A stretch of 64,000 nucleotides of DNA from Dactylorhiza incarnata (lineage: Eukaryota; Streptophyta; Magnoliopsida; Asparagales; Orchidaceae): the NCBI GenBank assembly GCA_033032865.1, contig JAWHQI010000166.1, positions 2,294,001-2,358,000 on the forward strand, written 5' to 3'. Below the pieces are notes generated by a model. It made no database searches. It was not told where the DNA came from and saw only the letters and a program-made list of their open reading frames with translations. Shown piece by piece: positions 44,800 through 56,221 of this stretch. A program made the translations under genes and the position numbers. Position 1 is the first letter of the stretch. Each line of letters starts with the position of its first letter.

Positions 44800-45870
44800 C
44801 AGGTGATAACACAGCCGAACTTCCTCTCCATCATACGGAGATTCTTCTGAACGCCTCTCTAAAAGGCAACCTCGCACTCATCTTCCAGCAACGGCTTCAC
44901 CTCCTTCAACATAATCTCAGTGCGGAGTTCCTCCAACATCTGGAACCGCTCCTCCACAAAAGCTATGGAGTCCTTATATTCGGCAACTCCCGCCTCTTTG
45001 GCCTCTTCAACGCTCCTCTCAGCAGATAATAACATGTCCACCTCACTTCTCAGGAAGCCCAGCTCGCCCTCCTGATGGAATATCTCCCCTTGGGCCTCCG
45101 ATAGCTAGCGAAGGGCATCCTGGGCATGCGCCCTGTCACTGTCAAGCTCCCCTCGCAACTTCTCAGCCTCTGATTGTGAAGAATAGATATCTGACTCAAG
45201 TTGTCAGATATGGGCAAAATTGCGATCCCTCTTCTTCTTCAAGGCAGACAAATCACCTTTCGCTGAGCGCAGCTCCTCCTGAAGTACCAAGTAACTATCC
45301 TTTAGGCCCACATAACAATCATTCCAGGTAAGGGCGACGCTAGTCAGAACACCGGCCTATGAAAAAACAAGCTGTCAGAATACGTGGAAAATAAAAGATA
45401 AGAAAGATAGGAATTGAAAACAAAAAAGTTCTACTCAACGCAGAGGTCATTTCCTGAAGAGAGGAAGAAGCTCGCCTCGCTGTCGACGAAGGAGGAGGAG
45501 GTGGCAAATCTTCCTGCGGAGCCTGATCGGCAAGAGGAGATGCTAAAATCTCAACATAAGGATCCGCTGGAACCGGTTCCACCCTGTGGCTGCTCAGACC
45601 AGCCTCGTGATCATGACTCCTAGGCGCTAACGGAATGGACCTCAGACTGGAGTTCCCGTTCTTGAAGACAACCTTTCTCTTCTTACCATGAGCCAGAGGA
45701 ATGGCGACCGCACGCTCAGCATCCCAGGAAAGTCCCACTGAGAGTAATATGTGCTCCTCCACGCAGCTGTCAATACAATACAAGGCCTTCGACAAACCCT
45801 CTCGGCCAGGAAATCCAAAGATGGGTGAAAACTCATCCTCAAGCCCCGTTTGCCGGCGACAACGACCGGG
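44800..45870 (-). pseudogene. Tat-2 antisense ORF, C-terminal half (coiled coil)
   Basis: Read on the minus strand, pieces at 45340-45795 and 44859-45330 give a proline-rich stretch (QEDLPPPPPSS), then a long heptad-rich region (LQEELRSAKGDLSALKKKRD; HAQDALR; LSEAQGEIFHQEGELGFLRS; EERFQMLEELRTEIML). Single stops interrupt it. Tat elements carry an antisense ORF of unknown function between pol and the 3' LTR whose C-terminus is a coiled coil, and the location and composition fit. The N-terminal half lies at 58308-58860, beyond the Athila-1 insertion. The function of this protein is not known. Confidence 0.6.
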
Positions 45871-45875
45871 AAGCG
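45871..45875. repeat. Target-site duplication of Athila-1, left copy (AAGCG)
   Basis: AAGCG here and at 58303-58307. Confidence 0.93.
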
Positions 45876-46036
45876 TGATAAGTAGTAAAATATACGTATT
45901 CTAGTATAGTTATTAGTATGGTTTTTATTAATATTGTAAATTTTCTATGTAAATTAATGAATAATTGCCTGTTTTATTATTTTTGTTACTAACTTAGATT
46001 TATTTCTTTTTTTTTTCAGATTTTTGACAAAATTTT

Positions 46037-46500
46037 CTCAGGTCACGCCCTCGGTCACGCCCGTGACCAAGGGTGTGTAAATTTAAAGTTCAAATTTTGA
46101 CGAATCCCGAGCTGAGGTCGACGAAAGGCGAGCTGAGTTCGACGAACAACAAGTCACGCCCTCGGTCATGCCCGTGACCTAGGGCGTGTAAATTTAGAGC
46201 TCTGCGTTCGATGAACCCCATTCCAGCTCACTCCAGTAGACCAAGTCACGCCCGTTCTCCAGCAAAGTCACGCCTGTGAGCCGCCAGTGCATCACGACCC
46301 AAAGTCGCGCCCATGCTGCTGACGTCTGCCGACCATAGTCACGCCCGTGACTCTATAAGTCATGCCCGTGACACACCAAGTCACGCCCATGTGCAGTATT
46401 TGATGGCGGAACCTTCGAGAAGTCGGCGAATACAGCCGAGCAAATGTCACGCCCTAAGTCACGGCCGTGACATCCAAGTCACGCCCGTGACCTAGGGCGT
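46037..46500 (+). promoter_or_regulatory. CpG palindrome array in Athila-1 5' LTR
   Basis: About six GTCACGCCCGTGAC dyads and many half-sites. Two of them (46045-46076 and 46156-46187) extend to 32-base near-perfect palindromes: ACGCCCTCGGTCACG, CC, then the mirror half. The array in the 3' LTR is at 51549-52025. It ends about 20 bases before the TATA box. A binding-site array is inferred. Confidence 0.7.
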
Positions 46501-46519
46501 GTAAAAATGAAAATTTTCC

Positions 46520-46528
46520 TATAAATAG
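46520..46528 (+). promoter_or_regulatory. TATA box of Athila-1 5' LTR
   Basis: TATAAATAG within CCTATAAATAGAGG, a good plant TATA box. The 3' LTR copy is at 52049-52057. Confidence 0.78.
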
Positions 46529-48294
46529 AGGGGCTCGGCTGAAGGAAATCTCATCCAAACTTTGAGTGTTTGTAATGTTTTTCTGAGTTCTTTTGAGTGG
46601 ATGTGAGTTTTTTTATGCAATTAAGTTTATATTCGTTTGTAATTTTCGCCTTTTTAGTCTAGTTGTAATGCTTATTTTAGAAATAAAATATTGTTTTCTC
46701 ATTTGGATCATCTTCCTTTTTTATTTATGTTAGTGTGTGTGTGTATGAGAATAGTTTATTGCTTTCATAACTTAGTTTATTGTTTTCATAACTTAGTTTA
46801 TTGCTTTCATAAAAATAGTTTATCGCTTTCTTTAACGCTTTATTTATCGCTTTCGTTTAAACACTTTCTTTCGATTTAGTCTTTTTATTACAAGTAGAGT
46901 GCGTGCGTATATGAGATATTGTTTTTCTTTTTTGTAACTTAGCTTTATTTCACGTCTTTATATAACTGTTTATACCACCCCCACCTTGAATAAGAGGCTA
47001 AATTTCCTTTAGCACTTGCTTAAGACGGTTAGGACGGATATTATTTCTGCACTTTTATATGTCTTTCATTTCTATACCACCCCCGTCCTAGATAAGAGGC
47101 TAAGAACTTTTAAGCGCTTGTTTAAGACGGTTGGGACGGATACTATTATTGCTTTTATATAGGTCTTTTATTTCTTTCTTTCACGCTTATATCCGCTTAA
47201 ATCATTAACATGTATTTTCTAATTATTAATGCCATCTCCATTCCATTGAGTGGCTAATTTCCTTTAGTGCACGATGTCGAAGAGCATTGGGACCCAAAAA
47301 TAGTTTTTCTAAAAATTAAAGCATCTATTTCTAAAATAATTAACGCTTAAGGTTTACCCGAGAATAACGTTGAGTGGAGCCACATAATCGATGTGTGGTT
47401 TTCATTTCCATCTCCGTACACTAGTTAGCCGAGAGGCTCGTGCGTACGGACTGATCGCTCACGGGTAAAGAGAAGTGCACTCTACCCTCGAGAGAGGATG
47501 AGGTAAGTCTCCCGAATTGGAAGTAAAAAAAACTAATAGCGGGGTTCACAGCATAAAACGAGTATTAAGAAGATTCAATTATAGAACGTGAGTTCGGTCG
47601 AATATTCATAATCTCAGGTGGGTGTAACCTCGAGAGAGGAGCGTTCATAATTATGGAACCTCCACGGCCAAGCCGTTTTAATATTTTGAAAAGTCATCAC
47701 TTTTACTTCTAAAAAAATACTATTTTCGTCTCAAGGTAATTCGACATCGGGCGCTATTTGTGATCATCGTTCAGAACTCTAGTTATACGCTTTTTATTAT
47801 CATTTTAGAACTCTAGTTATAGGCTTACTTACGTTTTCTTTTAAAAACCCACACTAAAAACTTATTCCGATAAAATAATAGTTTGTTCCTCAAAGTAGTG
47901 TAATCAACACGATTCGCAGAAATATACGACCTCGATATTTTCTAAAACAAAATATCCTGTATTACTCACGATAAGGTATACTTGCCTTTATTATATGATT
48001 AATTTGGATAAAAAAAATTAAACAAAACCTTTTCAAACCAATTTAGTGCAAAACTCTCCTTTGCTATTTTAAAAATCAATTGAATTCGGCATTGTAGTCA
48101 AGGTGTAAACGTCAATACTTCGAAAGCAGAAAAAAACTATTACTTCTATCTTTCGATAGGATAACGGTTAATTTCTCAAAGTAGGAGTACTTGCGAAACT
48201 CTTTGAAAACACCCGCCGAATTCTAATCTCGTCAAATAAAGGTTAACCAAAACAAATAAAAGAAGAAAAATCCGAAGCAAAATCATCAAGTTTC

Positions 48295-48312
48295 TGGCAC
48301 CGTTGCCGGGGA
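48295..48312 (+). other. Primer-binding site of Athila-1 (Asp tRNA)
   Basis: TGGCACCGTTGCCGGGGA, one base off the standard Athila PBS complementary to Asp tRNA; it starts six bases after the LTR. Confidence 0.9.
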
Positions 48313-48429
48313 TTCGAGTGTTGTTATTTGAAAAAAGGAATTACTATTACTTTTAACATATATATTAAATATATAATAAATATATATATATATAAATAGA
48401 AAAAAAACCATAAAAAAAGAACTAAAAAA

Positions 48430-49130
48430 TTTTATCTTGGAAGCTCGCCGGACGATTCGATTATTCCTTTTGACCCCGAAATCGAGCGCACCCTTCGTGA
48501 GCGCCTCCGATCTCGTGATCAAAACTTACTCGAAACCCCCGAAGAGTCTTTCGGAGATACTAAAAATATGGCCGATCCGAATCTAAATGAGGCCGCGCCA
48601 CGGACCATGGCATATTATGCCAGGCCGAATTTGGAGGATACAGGATCGAGTATAACTCGCCCAGCGGTGGCCAATAATAATTTCGAAATAAAATCTAGCA
48701 TCATTCAAGTGGTACAACAGTCAGTCCAATTTGACAATTTGCCAGATGAGGATCCGAGTTTACATCTTTCTAACTTTTTAGAAATATGCGATACATTTAA
48801 AATTAATGGTGTTACTGACGACGCCATTCGTTTACGCTTATTTCCATTTTCGCTGCGTCCACCGAGTCAAATATCCGGAATATTACCGGATTGATTAAAA
48901 ACTTAGAAAATCAGGTGGGACAGCTGGCAAAGATGGTCTCCGAGCGGCCATATGGAGCTCTACCAGGGAACACGGAGCCGAACCCCCGAGAAACTGCCAA
49001 CGCTATAAATCTTCGCAGTGGCAAGGAGGTAACCTCCCCAAAATGGGTCGAGCCTAAGGTACATGTTTCGACACCGACCCTACACCCTCTCCTTCGATGG
49101 ATAAATCACCGAGCCTTCCGATCGTGTTGA
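48430..49130 (+). pseudogene. gag: Athila-1 gag, internally deleted
   Basis: An open frame from about 48430 (no ATG; Athila-2 has one here) reads FDPEIERTLRERL, then MADPNLNEAAPRTMAYYARP, FEIKSSIIQVVQQ and HLSNFLEICDTFKINGVTDD, ending in a stop at 48894. Athila-2 continues after the matching FSLR with a long capsid region. Here FSLR jumps to unrelated residues, and then in another frame (48891-49130) to the gag C-terminal part NLENQVGQLAKMVSERP...AINLRSGKEV. So the middle of gag is deleted. It cannot make a complete capsid protein. Confidence 0.82.
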
Positions 49131-49137
49131 ACGTTTC

Positions 49138-49824
49138 TTGCTCGCCTCTTCCTTATCCCTCAAAAATAAACAACGAGTGGAAGGACGAGCAATATCAAAA
49201 TTCTTACAAAATTTTAAACAAATTTTAATAAACGTTCCCTTCTGCGAGGCACTCTCCCAAATGCCGAAATACGCAAAATATCTTAAAGGGTTGCTTTCTG
49301 ACAAAAAACGACTCGAAGATGTTTCGCGCGTTTCCCTTAATGCGGAATGCTCGGCTGTTTTCCTTAACAAATTGCCGCCAAAATTGAACGACCCGGGACG
49401 GTTCTCCATCCCGTGCCTCTTCGACAATATGTTATTGAGGTATGCTCTAGAAGACTTGGGCGCCAACATCAATTTGATGCCTTTTTCTCTTTTTACACAA
49501 CTCGACTTGGGCGTTCCAAGCCCGACAATAATGAGTATCCAACTTATGGATAACTCGATAAAGTACCCTATAGGGATAATGGAGGATGTTCTGGTCCAAG
49601 TAGATAAGTTTATTTTCCCGGTAGATTTTGTCATCCTGGACATCGAGGAGGATGCTGAGGTACCTATCATCCTCGGTCGCCCCTTCCTCGCCACCTCCTG
49701 TGCGCTAATTGATGTCAGTAATGGTCTACTCCTCCTTCGGGTGGGAGACGACGAAGTTACTCTGCACGTTTTTCCCTCACTACAACACTCCCTATCAAAC
49801 GATGATCCCGGTACTTTAATTTAG
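49138..49824 (+). pseudogene. Athila-1 gag C-terminus and protease
   Basis: 228 codons, open throughout. The first 80 residues are the gag-to-protease linker of Athila elements (NVPFCEALSQMPKYAKYLKG). The aspartic protease follows: FSIPCLFDNMLLRYALEDLG with the active-site DLGAN (Athila proteases usually have DLGA), INLMPFSLF, a middle part with YPIGIMEDVLVQVDKFIFP, and the C-terminal VPIILGRPFLATSCALIDV. It ends DPGTLI before a stop; normally RT would follow. The protease fold looks complete, which is notable in an element without RT, but gag upstream is in another frame. Confidence 0.82.
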
Positions 49825-51379
49825 TCAAGCTACGCGACGGTAAACAAAGTGCTCGTGGGAGACACCCCATATTTATCTAACCTTTTATTATGCTTTGTTC
49901 TTTTTTATTTTGCAGGGTTTATTACGGCCCCTCCAGCTTTAATTCAGGGAAGCTTTTTTCTCCCTCTTTCCTTTTGTATATATTGCAATGTTATTTTCTC
50001 GTCTTCATACTTACATTACAACATTGAGGACAATGTTGGGTTTTAAGTATGTGGGTGTTTTACTGTCTTTATTTAAACAAAAACTTAAAAAATTAAAAAA
50101 AGAACACAACTATAAAAAAAATCTTCCCTGTTTTATTCTGCATTTTGCTTACTTTTGTAAATATAAGCTTAAACAAAACTACAAAAAATAAAAAAAAAAC
50201 CACAAAAATTTTCAATAAAAAAAAACTTATTTTTCTTTTTTTTACTTTGTCATAACAAAAAACCAAAAAAAATCCAAAAAATTGCAAAACCCCAAAACAT
50301 TTCAATATATATATATATATAACTATATAGTAATTGAAAAACAAACAAAATCCAAAAAAATAATAAACCCTACTTTACTTTTATTCTTAAAAGCATTTAG
50401 TTTCGAGAGTATATGTTTGTGGATTTTCATAATCGCTAGTTTTAATATTTGTTTGTTTATCTAAGATCGATAGATTTAAATGTTCGGGGTTAAGTTTTAA
50501 AGAATATCTTGTGTTTTTAATTTAAATAGAGGCTTTGTTTTCAAGCACTACTTCTACTAGCTAAAATAGAGACATGTGTATTATGTTGGCAAAACAACTT
50601 TAGAATGCAATTATCCCTACTTCATGTCTCTAGGAATCTAGGAACTTTCAAATTACCAAGGTTGCTCTCAAACCTTTTTTTTTTATTATCTCTAAGAATT
50701 TTTTCTCGCAAACCCCTTTGTATGCATGGCAAGAAAAATAAATGTAGAAAAAGATCCTATGTCAATGAGAATAAGACTTCGTTCCGTAAACATAGGCACC
50801 CGATAAAAATTTTAAATGATCTTATGTCAATGAGAATAAGATTTCATTCTGTAAACATAAGCATTGGGTTATTAAAGCAAAAGGAAAAAATAGTTTTCCC
50901 CCGTATATCACGGTGAGCACCAAAGAAAACTAAAAAGGAAAGGTGGAAAGATACAAACCACCACTCCTAATTCAAGTACTCTTCTTTTTGCCATAACTTT
51001 TACTACCCCTTTCCCTTAGCTGATTTATTGTTTCTGGACTTAATTCAAAAAAATCCTTTGAGAGCATAATTAGTAAATTGCACATTTCCTTCACATTTCT
51101 TTAAACAAAGGTTATTATAATTTCGATCTAATCTCGTTTACTAATGATTGCAATTCTATTTGCTATTTGGTTAATTAAGAAGTCTTTTGGCTAGGACATT
51201 TCTTTCTACTTAAATCATTTGCATATTTTAGAACTTAACTCTTATTACTACGAATTTTTATTTTTCAGTCTCTTATGATTAAAATAAAACGATAGCTAAA
51301 AATTAGAACTTATGTTAATCCTGTATAGATCTCTCTTACTTTTGCTCTGGAATAGCAAAAGCTTAAGTATGCGGGTATT
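49825..51379 (+). other. Athila-1 3' non-coding region
   Basis: About 1.55 kb, AT-rich. It contains a polypyrimidine tract and TTTTGCAG at about 49898-49916 that look like a splice acceptor, the Athila-typical inverted repeat AACATTG-AGGA-CAATGTT (50020-50037), and a two-fold repeat of about 70 bases (50751-50880). It ends with a PPT-like AAGTATGCGGGTATT at 51365-51379. Confidence 0.75.
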
Positions 51380-53284
51380 TGATAAGTAGTAAAATATATG
51401 TATTTTTAGTATAGTCATTAGTATGGTTTTAATTAATATTGTAAATTTTCTATGTAAATTAATGAATAATTGCCTGTTTTATTATTTTTGTTACTAACTT
51501 AGATTTATTTCTTTTTTTTTTCAGATTTTTGACAAAATTTTCTCAGGTCACGCCCTCGGTCACGCCCATGACCAAGGGCGTGTAAGTTTAAAGTTCAAAT
51601 TTTGACGAATCCTGAGCTGAGGTCGACGAAAGGCGAGCTGAGTTCGGCGAACGGTAAGTCACGCCCTCGGTCACGCCCGTGACCTAGGGCGTGTAAATTT
51701 AAAGCTCTGCGTTTGATGAACCCCCTTCCAGCTCACTCCAGTAGACCAAGTCACGCCCGTGACTCTACAAGTCACGCCCGTGCTCCAGGAAAGTCACGCC
51801 CGTGAGCCGCCAGTGCGTCACGACCCAAAGTCGCGCCCATGCTGCTGACGTCTGCCGCCCATAGTCACGCCCGTGACTCTACAAGTCATGCCCGTGACAC
51901 ACCAAGTCACGCCCACGTGCAGCCTTATTTGACGGCGGAACCTTCGAGAAGTTGGCGAATGCAGCCGAGCAAATGTCACGCCCTAAGTCACGGCCGTGAC
52001 ATCCAAGTCACGCCCGTGACCTAGGGTGTGTAAAAATGAAAATTTTCCTATAAATAGAGGGGCTCGGCTGAAGGAAATCTCATCCAAATTTTGAGTGTTT
52101 GTAATATTTTTCAGAGTTCTTTTGAGTTGATGTGAGTTTTTCTTTATGCAATTAAGTTTATGTTCGTTTGTAATTTTCGCCTTTTTAGTCTAGTTGTAAT
52201 GCTTATTTTAGAAATAAAATGTTGTTTTCTCATTTGGATCATCTTCCTTTTATATTTATGTTAGTGTGTGTGTGTATGAGAATAGTTTATTGCTTTCATA
52301 AAAATATTTTATCGCTTTCTTTAACGCTTTATTTATCGCTTTTGTTTAAACGCTTTCTTTTGATTTAGTCTTTTTATTACAAGTAGAGTGCGTGCGTATA
52401 TGAGATAGTGTTTTCTTTTTTTGTAACTTAGCTTTATTTCAAGTCTTTATATAATTGTTTATACCACCCCCACCTTGAATAAGAGGCTAAATTTTCTTTA
52501 GCACTTGTTTAAGACGGTTAGGACGGATATTATTTCTGCACTTTTATATGTCTTTCATTTCTATACCACCCTCGTCCGGGATAAGAGGCTAAGAACTTTT
52601 TAGCGCTTGTTTAAGACGGTTGGGACGGATACTATTACTGCTTTTAAATAAGTCTTTTATTTCTTTCTTTCACGCTTATATCCGCTTAAATCATTAACAT
52701 GTATTTTCTAATTATTAATGCCATCTCCATTCCAATGAGTGGCTAATTTCCTTTAGTGCACGATGTCGAAGAGCATTGAGACCCAAAAATAGTTTTTCTA
52801 AAATTAAAGCATCTCTTTCTAAAATAATTAACGCTTGAGGTTTACCCGAGAATAACATTGAGTGGAGCCACATAATCGATGTATGGTTTTCATTTCCGGC
52901 TTCGTACACTAGTTAGCCGAGAGGCTCGTGCATACGGACTAATCGCTCACGGGTAGAGAGAAGTGCACTCTACCCTCGAGAGAGGATGAGGTAAGTCTCC
53001 CGAATTGGAAGTAAAAAAACCAATAGCGGGGTTCACAACATAAATCGAGTATTAAGAAGATTCGATTATAGAATGAGAGTTCGGTCGAATATTCATAATC
53101 TCAGGTGGGCATAACCTCGAGAGAGGAGCGTTCATAATAATGGAACCTCCACGGCCAAGCCATTTTAATATTTTGAAATGTCATCACTTTTACTTCAAAA
53201 AAAATACTATTTTCGTCTCAAGGTAATTCGACATCGGGCGCTATTTATTATCATCGTTCATAACTCTAGTTATACGCTTTTTAT
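51380..53284 (+). repeat. Athila-1 3' LTR, left part
   Basis: Matches 45876 to about 47808. Interrupted at 53284 by Copia-D. Around 40 bases of the LTR are missing at the junction. Confidence 0.92.
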
Positions 53285-54862
53285 AAATAATGATATATAT
53301 ATATATGTGTAGTGCTGAGTGAGTAACAAAAGCAAACACAAAGAAGGCACAACAACAAGAAATAAAAGCATAAGCCAAGCAACCAGAAGACACAAGATAT
53401 ATAGTAGTTCCCCAATCAACCTGGGTACATCTACTCTTCTACCCACTGGTAGGAATGCACTAGAGGTTGTTGATCAGGTTCCCTCACACCAAGAGGTTTT
53501 TGTTCAGGTGTCCACACACCACAAAGCTTTTGATCAGGTGCTCAAAACCAAGTTGCAGGTTTTTGCTAAGGTGCCCTGTCACCGAGAGTTAACTTTTGAA
53601 GGGAGTTATAACCCTTTACAAGAGGGGAAATAAAGAAAACAAAAAGGTTAAAGTGTTCTTCTCTTTTCTGAGAAGACTCTTGATGATCCTGATGGGTTGT
53701 TGAGTTTGGATCTTGATGATGATGTTGAAGAGCTCCCCCTGTCTAATTTAGATTGATGACAACTTGTGGATGGAGCTTCTTCACTTGATTGCAATAACTC
53801 TTTTCTTCTTCTACAGTTTTGATCCTGAGCAAATAATATTGATTGGTGTCTCAGGATGTATATGTTCTGCAAAGAAGAGTTAGCAAAAAGAAGATAATAT
53901 ATATTATATCTGCTTCTTCATTTTGCTCATATGTTTTTCTCTTCCTGGTTCTTAATATTCCTTTTTCTCTTATTCCTCCTGTCTCTCTTCTTCTTCTCTG
54001 TTCTTCTCTATGAATATATAATCTGGAGATCCGTTTTGGCTGATTTGAATTCTTGCCGATAAGAGAGGAAAGAGATAATGTCTCTTTTATTTCCTGGATC
54101 CTCGAGAACATAAATTGCTGTCTTTAGCTTTGCTGCAACGGCTATAATATTTAATGTTCTGCAACGGCTAATTCAAATAAAGGAAAGGCAGCAATATATA
54201 AATAGAAATAAAAAATATTGCTTTATTAAATCTGACAGCATATATATAATTTTAGTCGAGCTGAGAAAGAAGAATTTATATATCTGATAATATTTCGTCG
54301 AGCTCAGCTTCAAGTTCATCGACCTGAACATTTGATTCGTTGTTCTGAGCTTCTGCTGAATATTCATCGAACGCAGACTTAAGATCTTCGAACGCAACTT
54401 TTCGTCGAACGCAGAGACGGGCTGGATCGTCGACCGCTGAATATTGAGCTGTTCGTCGAATGCAGACATGAGTTCATCGAACGCAGCTTTTCGTCGACCG
54501 CTGAGACGGGGTCTGTTCGTCGACCGCTGAGACGGGGTCTGTTCGTCGACCACTGAGATGGGGTCTGTTCGTTGACCGCTGAGACAATCTGTTCGTCGAC
54601 CGCTGAACCGGTTGGATTTCGTCGAGCGCAGAATGAATACCATTCATCGAGCGCAGAGCGCCATTCGTCGAACACAGATAGCCATTCGTCGAATGCAGAG
54701 AACATATGTAATTTTTATCTTTCTCTTATTTTCCCAGCCTATTAATTTTATCTATTTTCAGCCTTCTATCTTAATGGGATTTGATTTAAGTTATAAGATG
54801 CGTTATGATAAAAACTTAGACATTAAAGGTGGATCCTAACTCAAATCAAAACTAAGGTTCCA
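53285..54862 (-). repeat. Copia-D 3' LTR (outer end truncated)
   Basis: Matches 56276-57828. It ends CTAAGGTTCCA at 54862. It contains an array of TTCGTCGAACGCAGA/CGTCGACCGCTGAGACGG motifs (54295-54700) and four roughly 31-base repeats around GATCAGGTG (53465-53590). Confidence 0.88.
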
Positions 54863-55312
54863 GCAATCTCCCAAGATTTGAGTTAGGATCCTAATCCAAA
54901 TTAAGACTAGGTTCTAACAATCTCCCCCTTTTTGGTTTAGGATACCTAAGCATAAAAAGTCTTGAATAACTTAAGGCTTAAGGGTCAGAGATTATTTCTA
55001 AATTTCTTCTTAAAACCAAGCAATTTCTGATTTCCTAGATTTTGATTTAAATAGGATTTTAATATTATGAATAGCTAGCTGTTATTGGATTCTAAGGAAT
55101 TTTAAAATCAAAAAGACATTGCCTGTTACCTTCTTTCTATAGAATCCCCTTAATCAGAAGAGACTCACACTTAGTGCTCTGATCATTTCTGATCTATGCA
55201 ATCTGAGCAGAATGCTCAACATGATTTTGGAGAAAATCTGTAAGAATGTGAAGTTATCTGACTTTGTTTTAAGATAGAAAAATTCAAATAAATCATATAA
55301 CTGCTTATTTAG
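54863..55312 (-). other. Copia-D region between gag and 3' LTR
   Basis: No ORF with a domain. It contains CAATCTCCCAAG next to the LTR and CAATCTCCCCCTTTTTGG at 54919-54936. On the minus strand both read as PPT-like purine runs, the second the stronger. Confidence 0.6.
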
Positions 55313-56074
55313 TTATAAACGTTTTAAAATAGGTAAAAATAAATGCCTTATAATTAGATATATTGGCCTTTTTATCTCATTAAAATATAAATTAAACTGA
55401 TTTCTAGATTTTGTTTTAACATAAAGAAATTCAGTAATTTCTACAGAGTTTTTTATTTCTTTTGCCTTAATTAACTTATTTTTTAAAGAGATAATTTGTT
55501 CTTCTGATATTTTCAATTTTTCTTTAATTTTATCAGAAGTTAATTTGTTTATTGTTAGCTCTTTTCTGATTCTATTTTCAGATTTTATTAATTCTGTATA
55601 TGGTGATTTGAGAACAGATTTGAATGGATCAGAGGTAAAATTAGAAATTGAAGTTACCTCAGTTACCTCATCTGATTCAGCTTCTGCATTTGATTTGTGA
55701 TATGAGCCATATATGGCCAACATGCAGAAAGCTCTAGCTTTTTGTTCTTCTTCTTCTTCTTCTTCTTTACTTAGATTGGATGATGGTTCTGCATAAAAAA
55801 TATAGTTAGTGGAAGAAGGTTCATTTACCATCTTTGAGAGGGAGTTCCAGATGCCCCTTGCTGAAGTGCAATCAGCCACTCTTTGAAGAATGTCTTTTGA
55901 CATTGATTGAGCCAATATGTTCATGGCCTTTGCATCATCACTGATCAACTTCTCTTGATCATCTGTTGAAGAAGTTGAAGATGGAGGTCCTGGCAAAATA
56001 GATTTGTAAATATCTTCATCTATGTCATTCATATATAATTTAATTCTAACTTGCCATAAGGAAAATCTATCCAA
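55313..56074 (-). pseudogene. gag: Copia-D gag
   Basis: About 253 codons reading DRFSLWQVRIKLYMNDIDED, then SDDAKAMNILAQSMSKDILQ and VADCTSARGIWNSLSKM, a poly-Glu run, REMCVLAIYGSY-like FCMLAIYGSYH, and a Lys/Asn-rich C-terminal coiled-coil-like part. The WQVR...A..IW..L pattern is the copia gag (UBN2-like) domain. The listed start is not an ATG. In-frame residues SPPICNL directly upstream are typical of copia gag, and an ATG near 56122 (MAQED) is one base out of frame at a T7 run, so the gene is probably frameshifted near its start. The C-terminus lacks a zinc knuckle. Confidence 0.72.
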
Positions 56075-56206
56075 ATTACAGATTGGTGGACTAGTGATTA
56101 AAAAAATCTTCTTGCGCCATTAGATTTTAGAAAAACACTTACAAAAAAATTTAAGAACTAATAGATCTTTGTGATTCAGGTGTTAGCCTGTATAAATAAT
56201 CAACTA

Positions 56207-56220
56207 CCCTCTGATACCAA
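56207..56220 (-). other. Primer-binding site of Copia-D (initiator Met tRNA)
   Basis: TTGGTATCAGAGGG on the minus strand directly inside the 5' LTR. Confidence 0.9.
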
Positions 56221-56221
56221 T

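Larger units (their letters stand above)
43309..45875 (+). mobile_element. Tat-2: Tat-lineage gypsy remnant, left part
   Basis: Holds a gag end, a 141-bp array and the C-terminal half of an antisense ORF, in the order seen in Tat elements that carry an antisense ORF between pol and the 3' LTR. Pol itself is missing. Athila-1 interrupts it at 45876 (TSD AAGCG) and it resumes at 58308. Confidence 0.65.
45876..48288 (+). repeat. Athila-1 5' LTR
   Basis: 2413 bases, matching 51380-53284 plus 57829-58302. It contains the CpG palindrome array (46037-46500), a TATA box, TTTATTGCTTTCATAACTTAG-type short repeats (46751-46860, fewer copies in the 3' LTR), and two copies of a roughly 115-bp unit (about 46970-47180). 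Confidence 0.93.

Noticed and set aside
49898..49916. Strong splice-acceptor-like tract in the Athila-1 3' region
   Set aside because: Good polypyrimidine tract and TTTTGCAG, but no donor or downstream gene can be shown, so it is noted only in the region entry.
54173..54705. Arg/Ser/Thr-rich ORFs in the Copia-D LTRs (also 57154-57671)
   Set aside because: Translation of the CGTCGACCGCTGAGACGG repeat; several frames are open at once.
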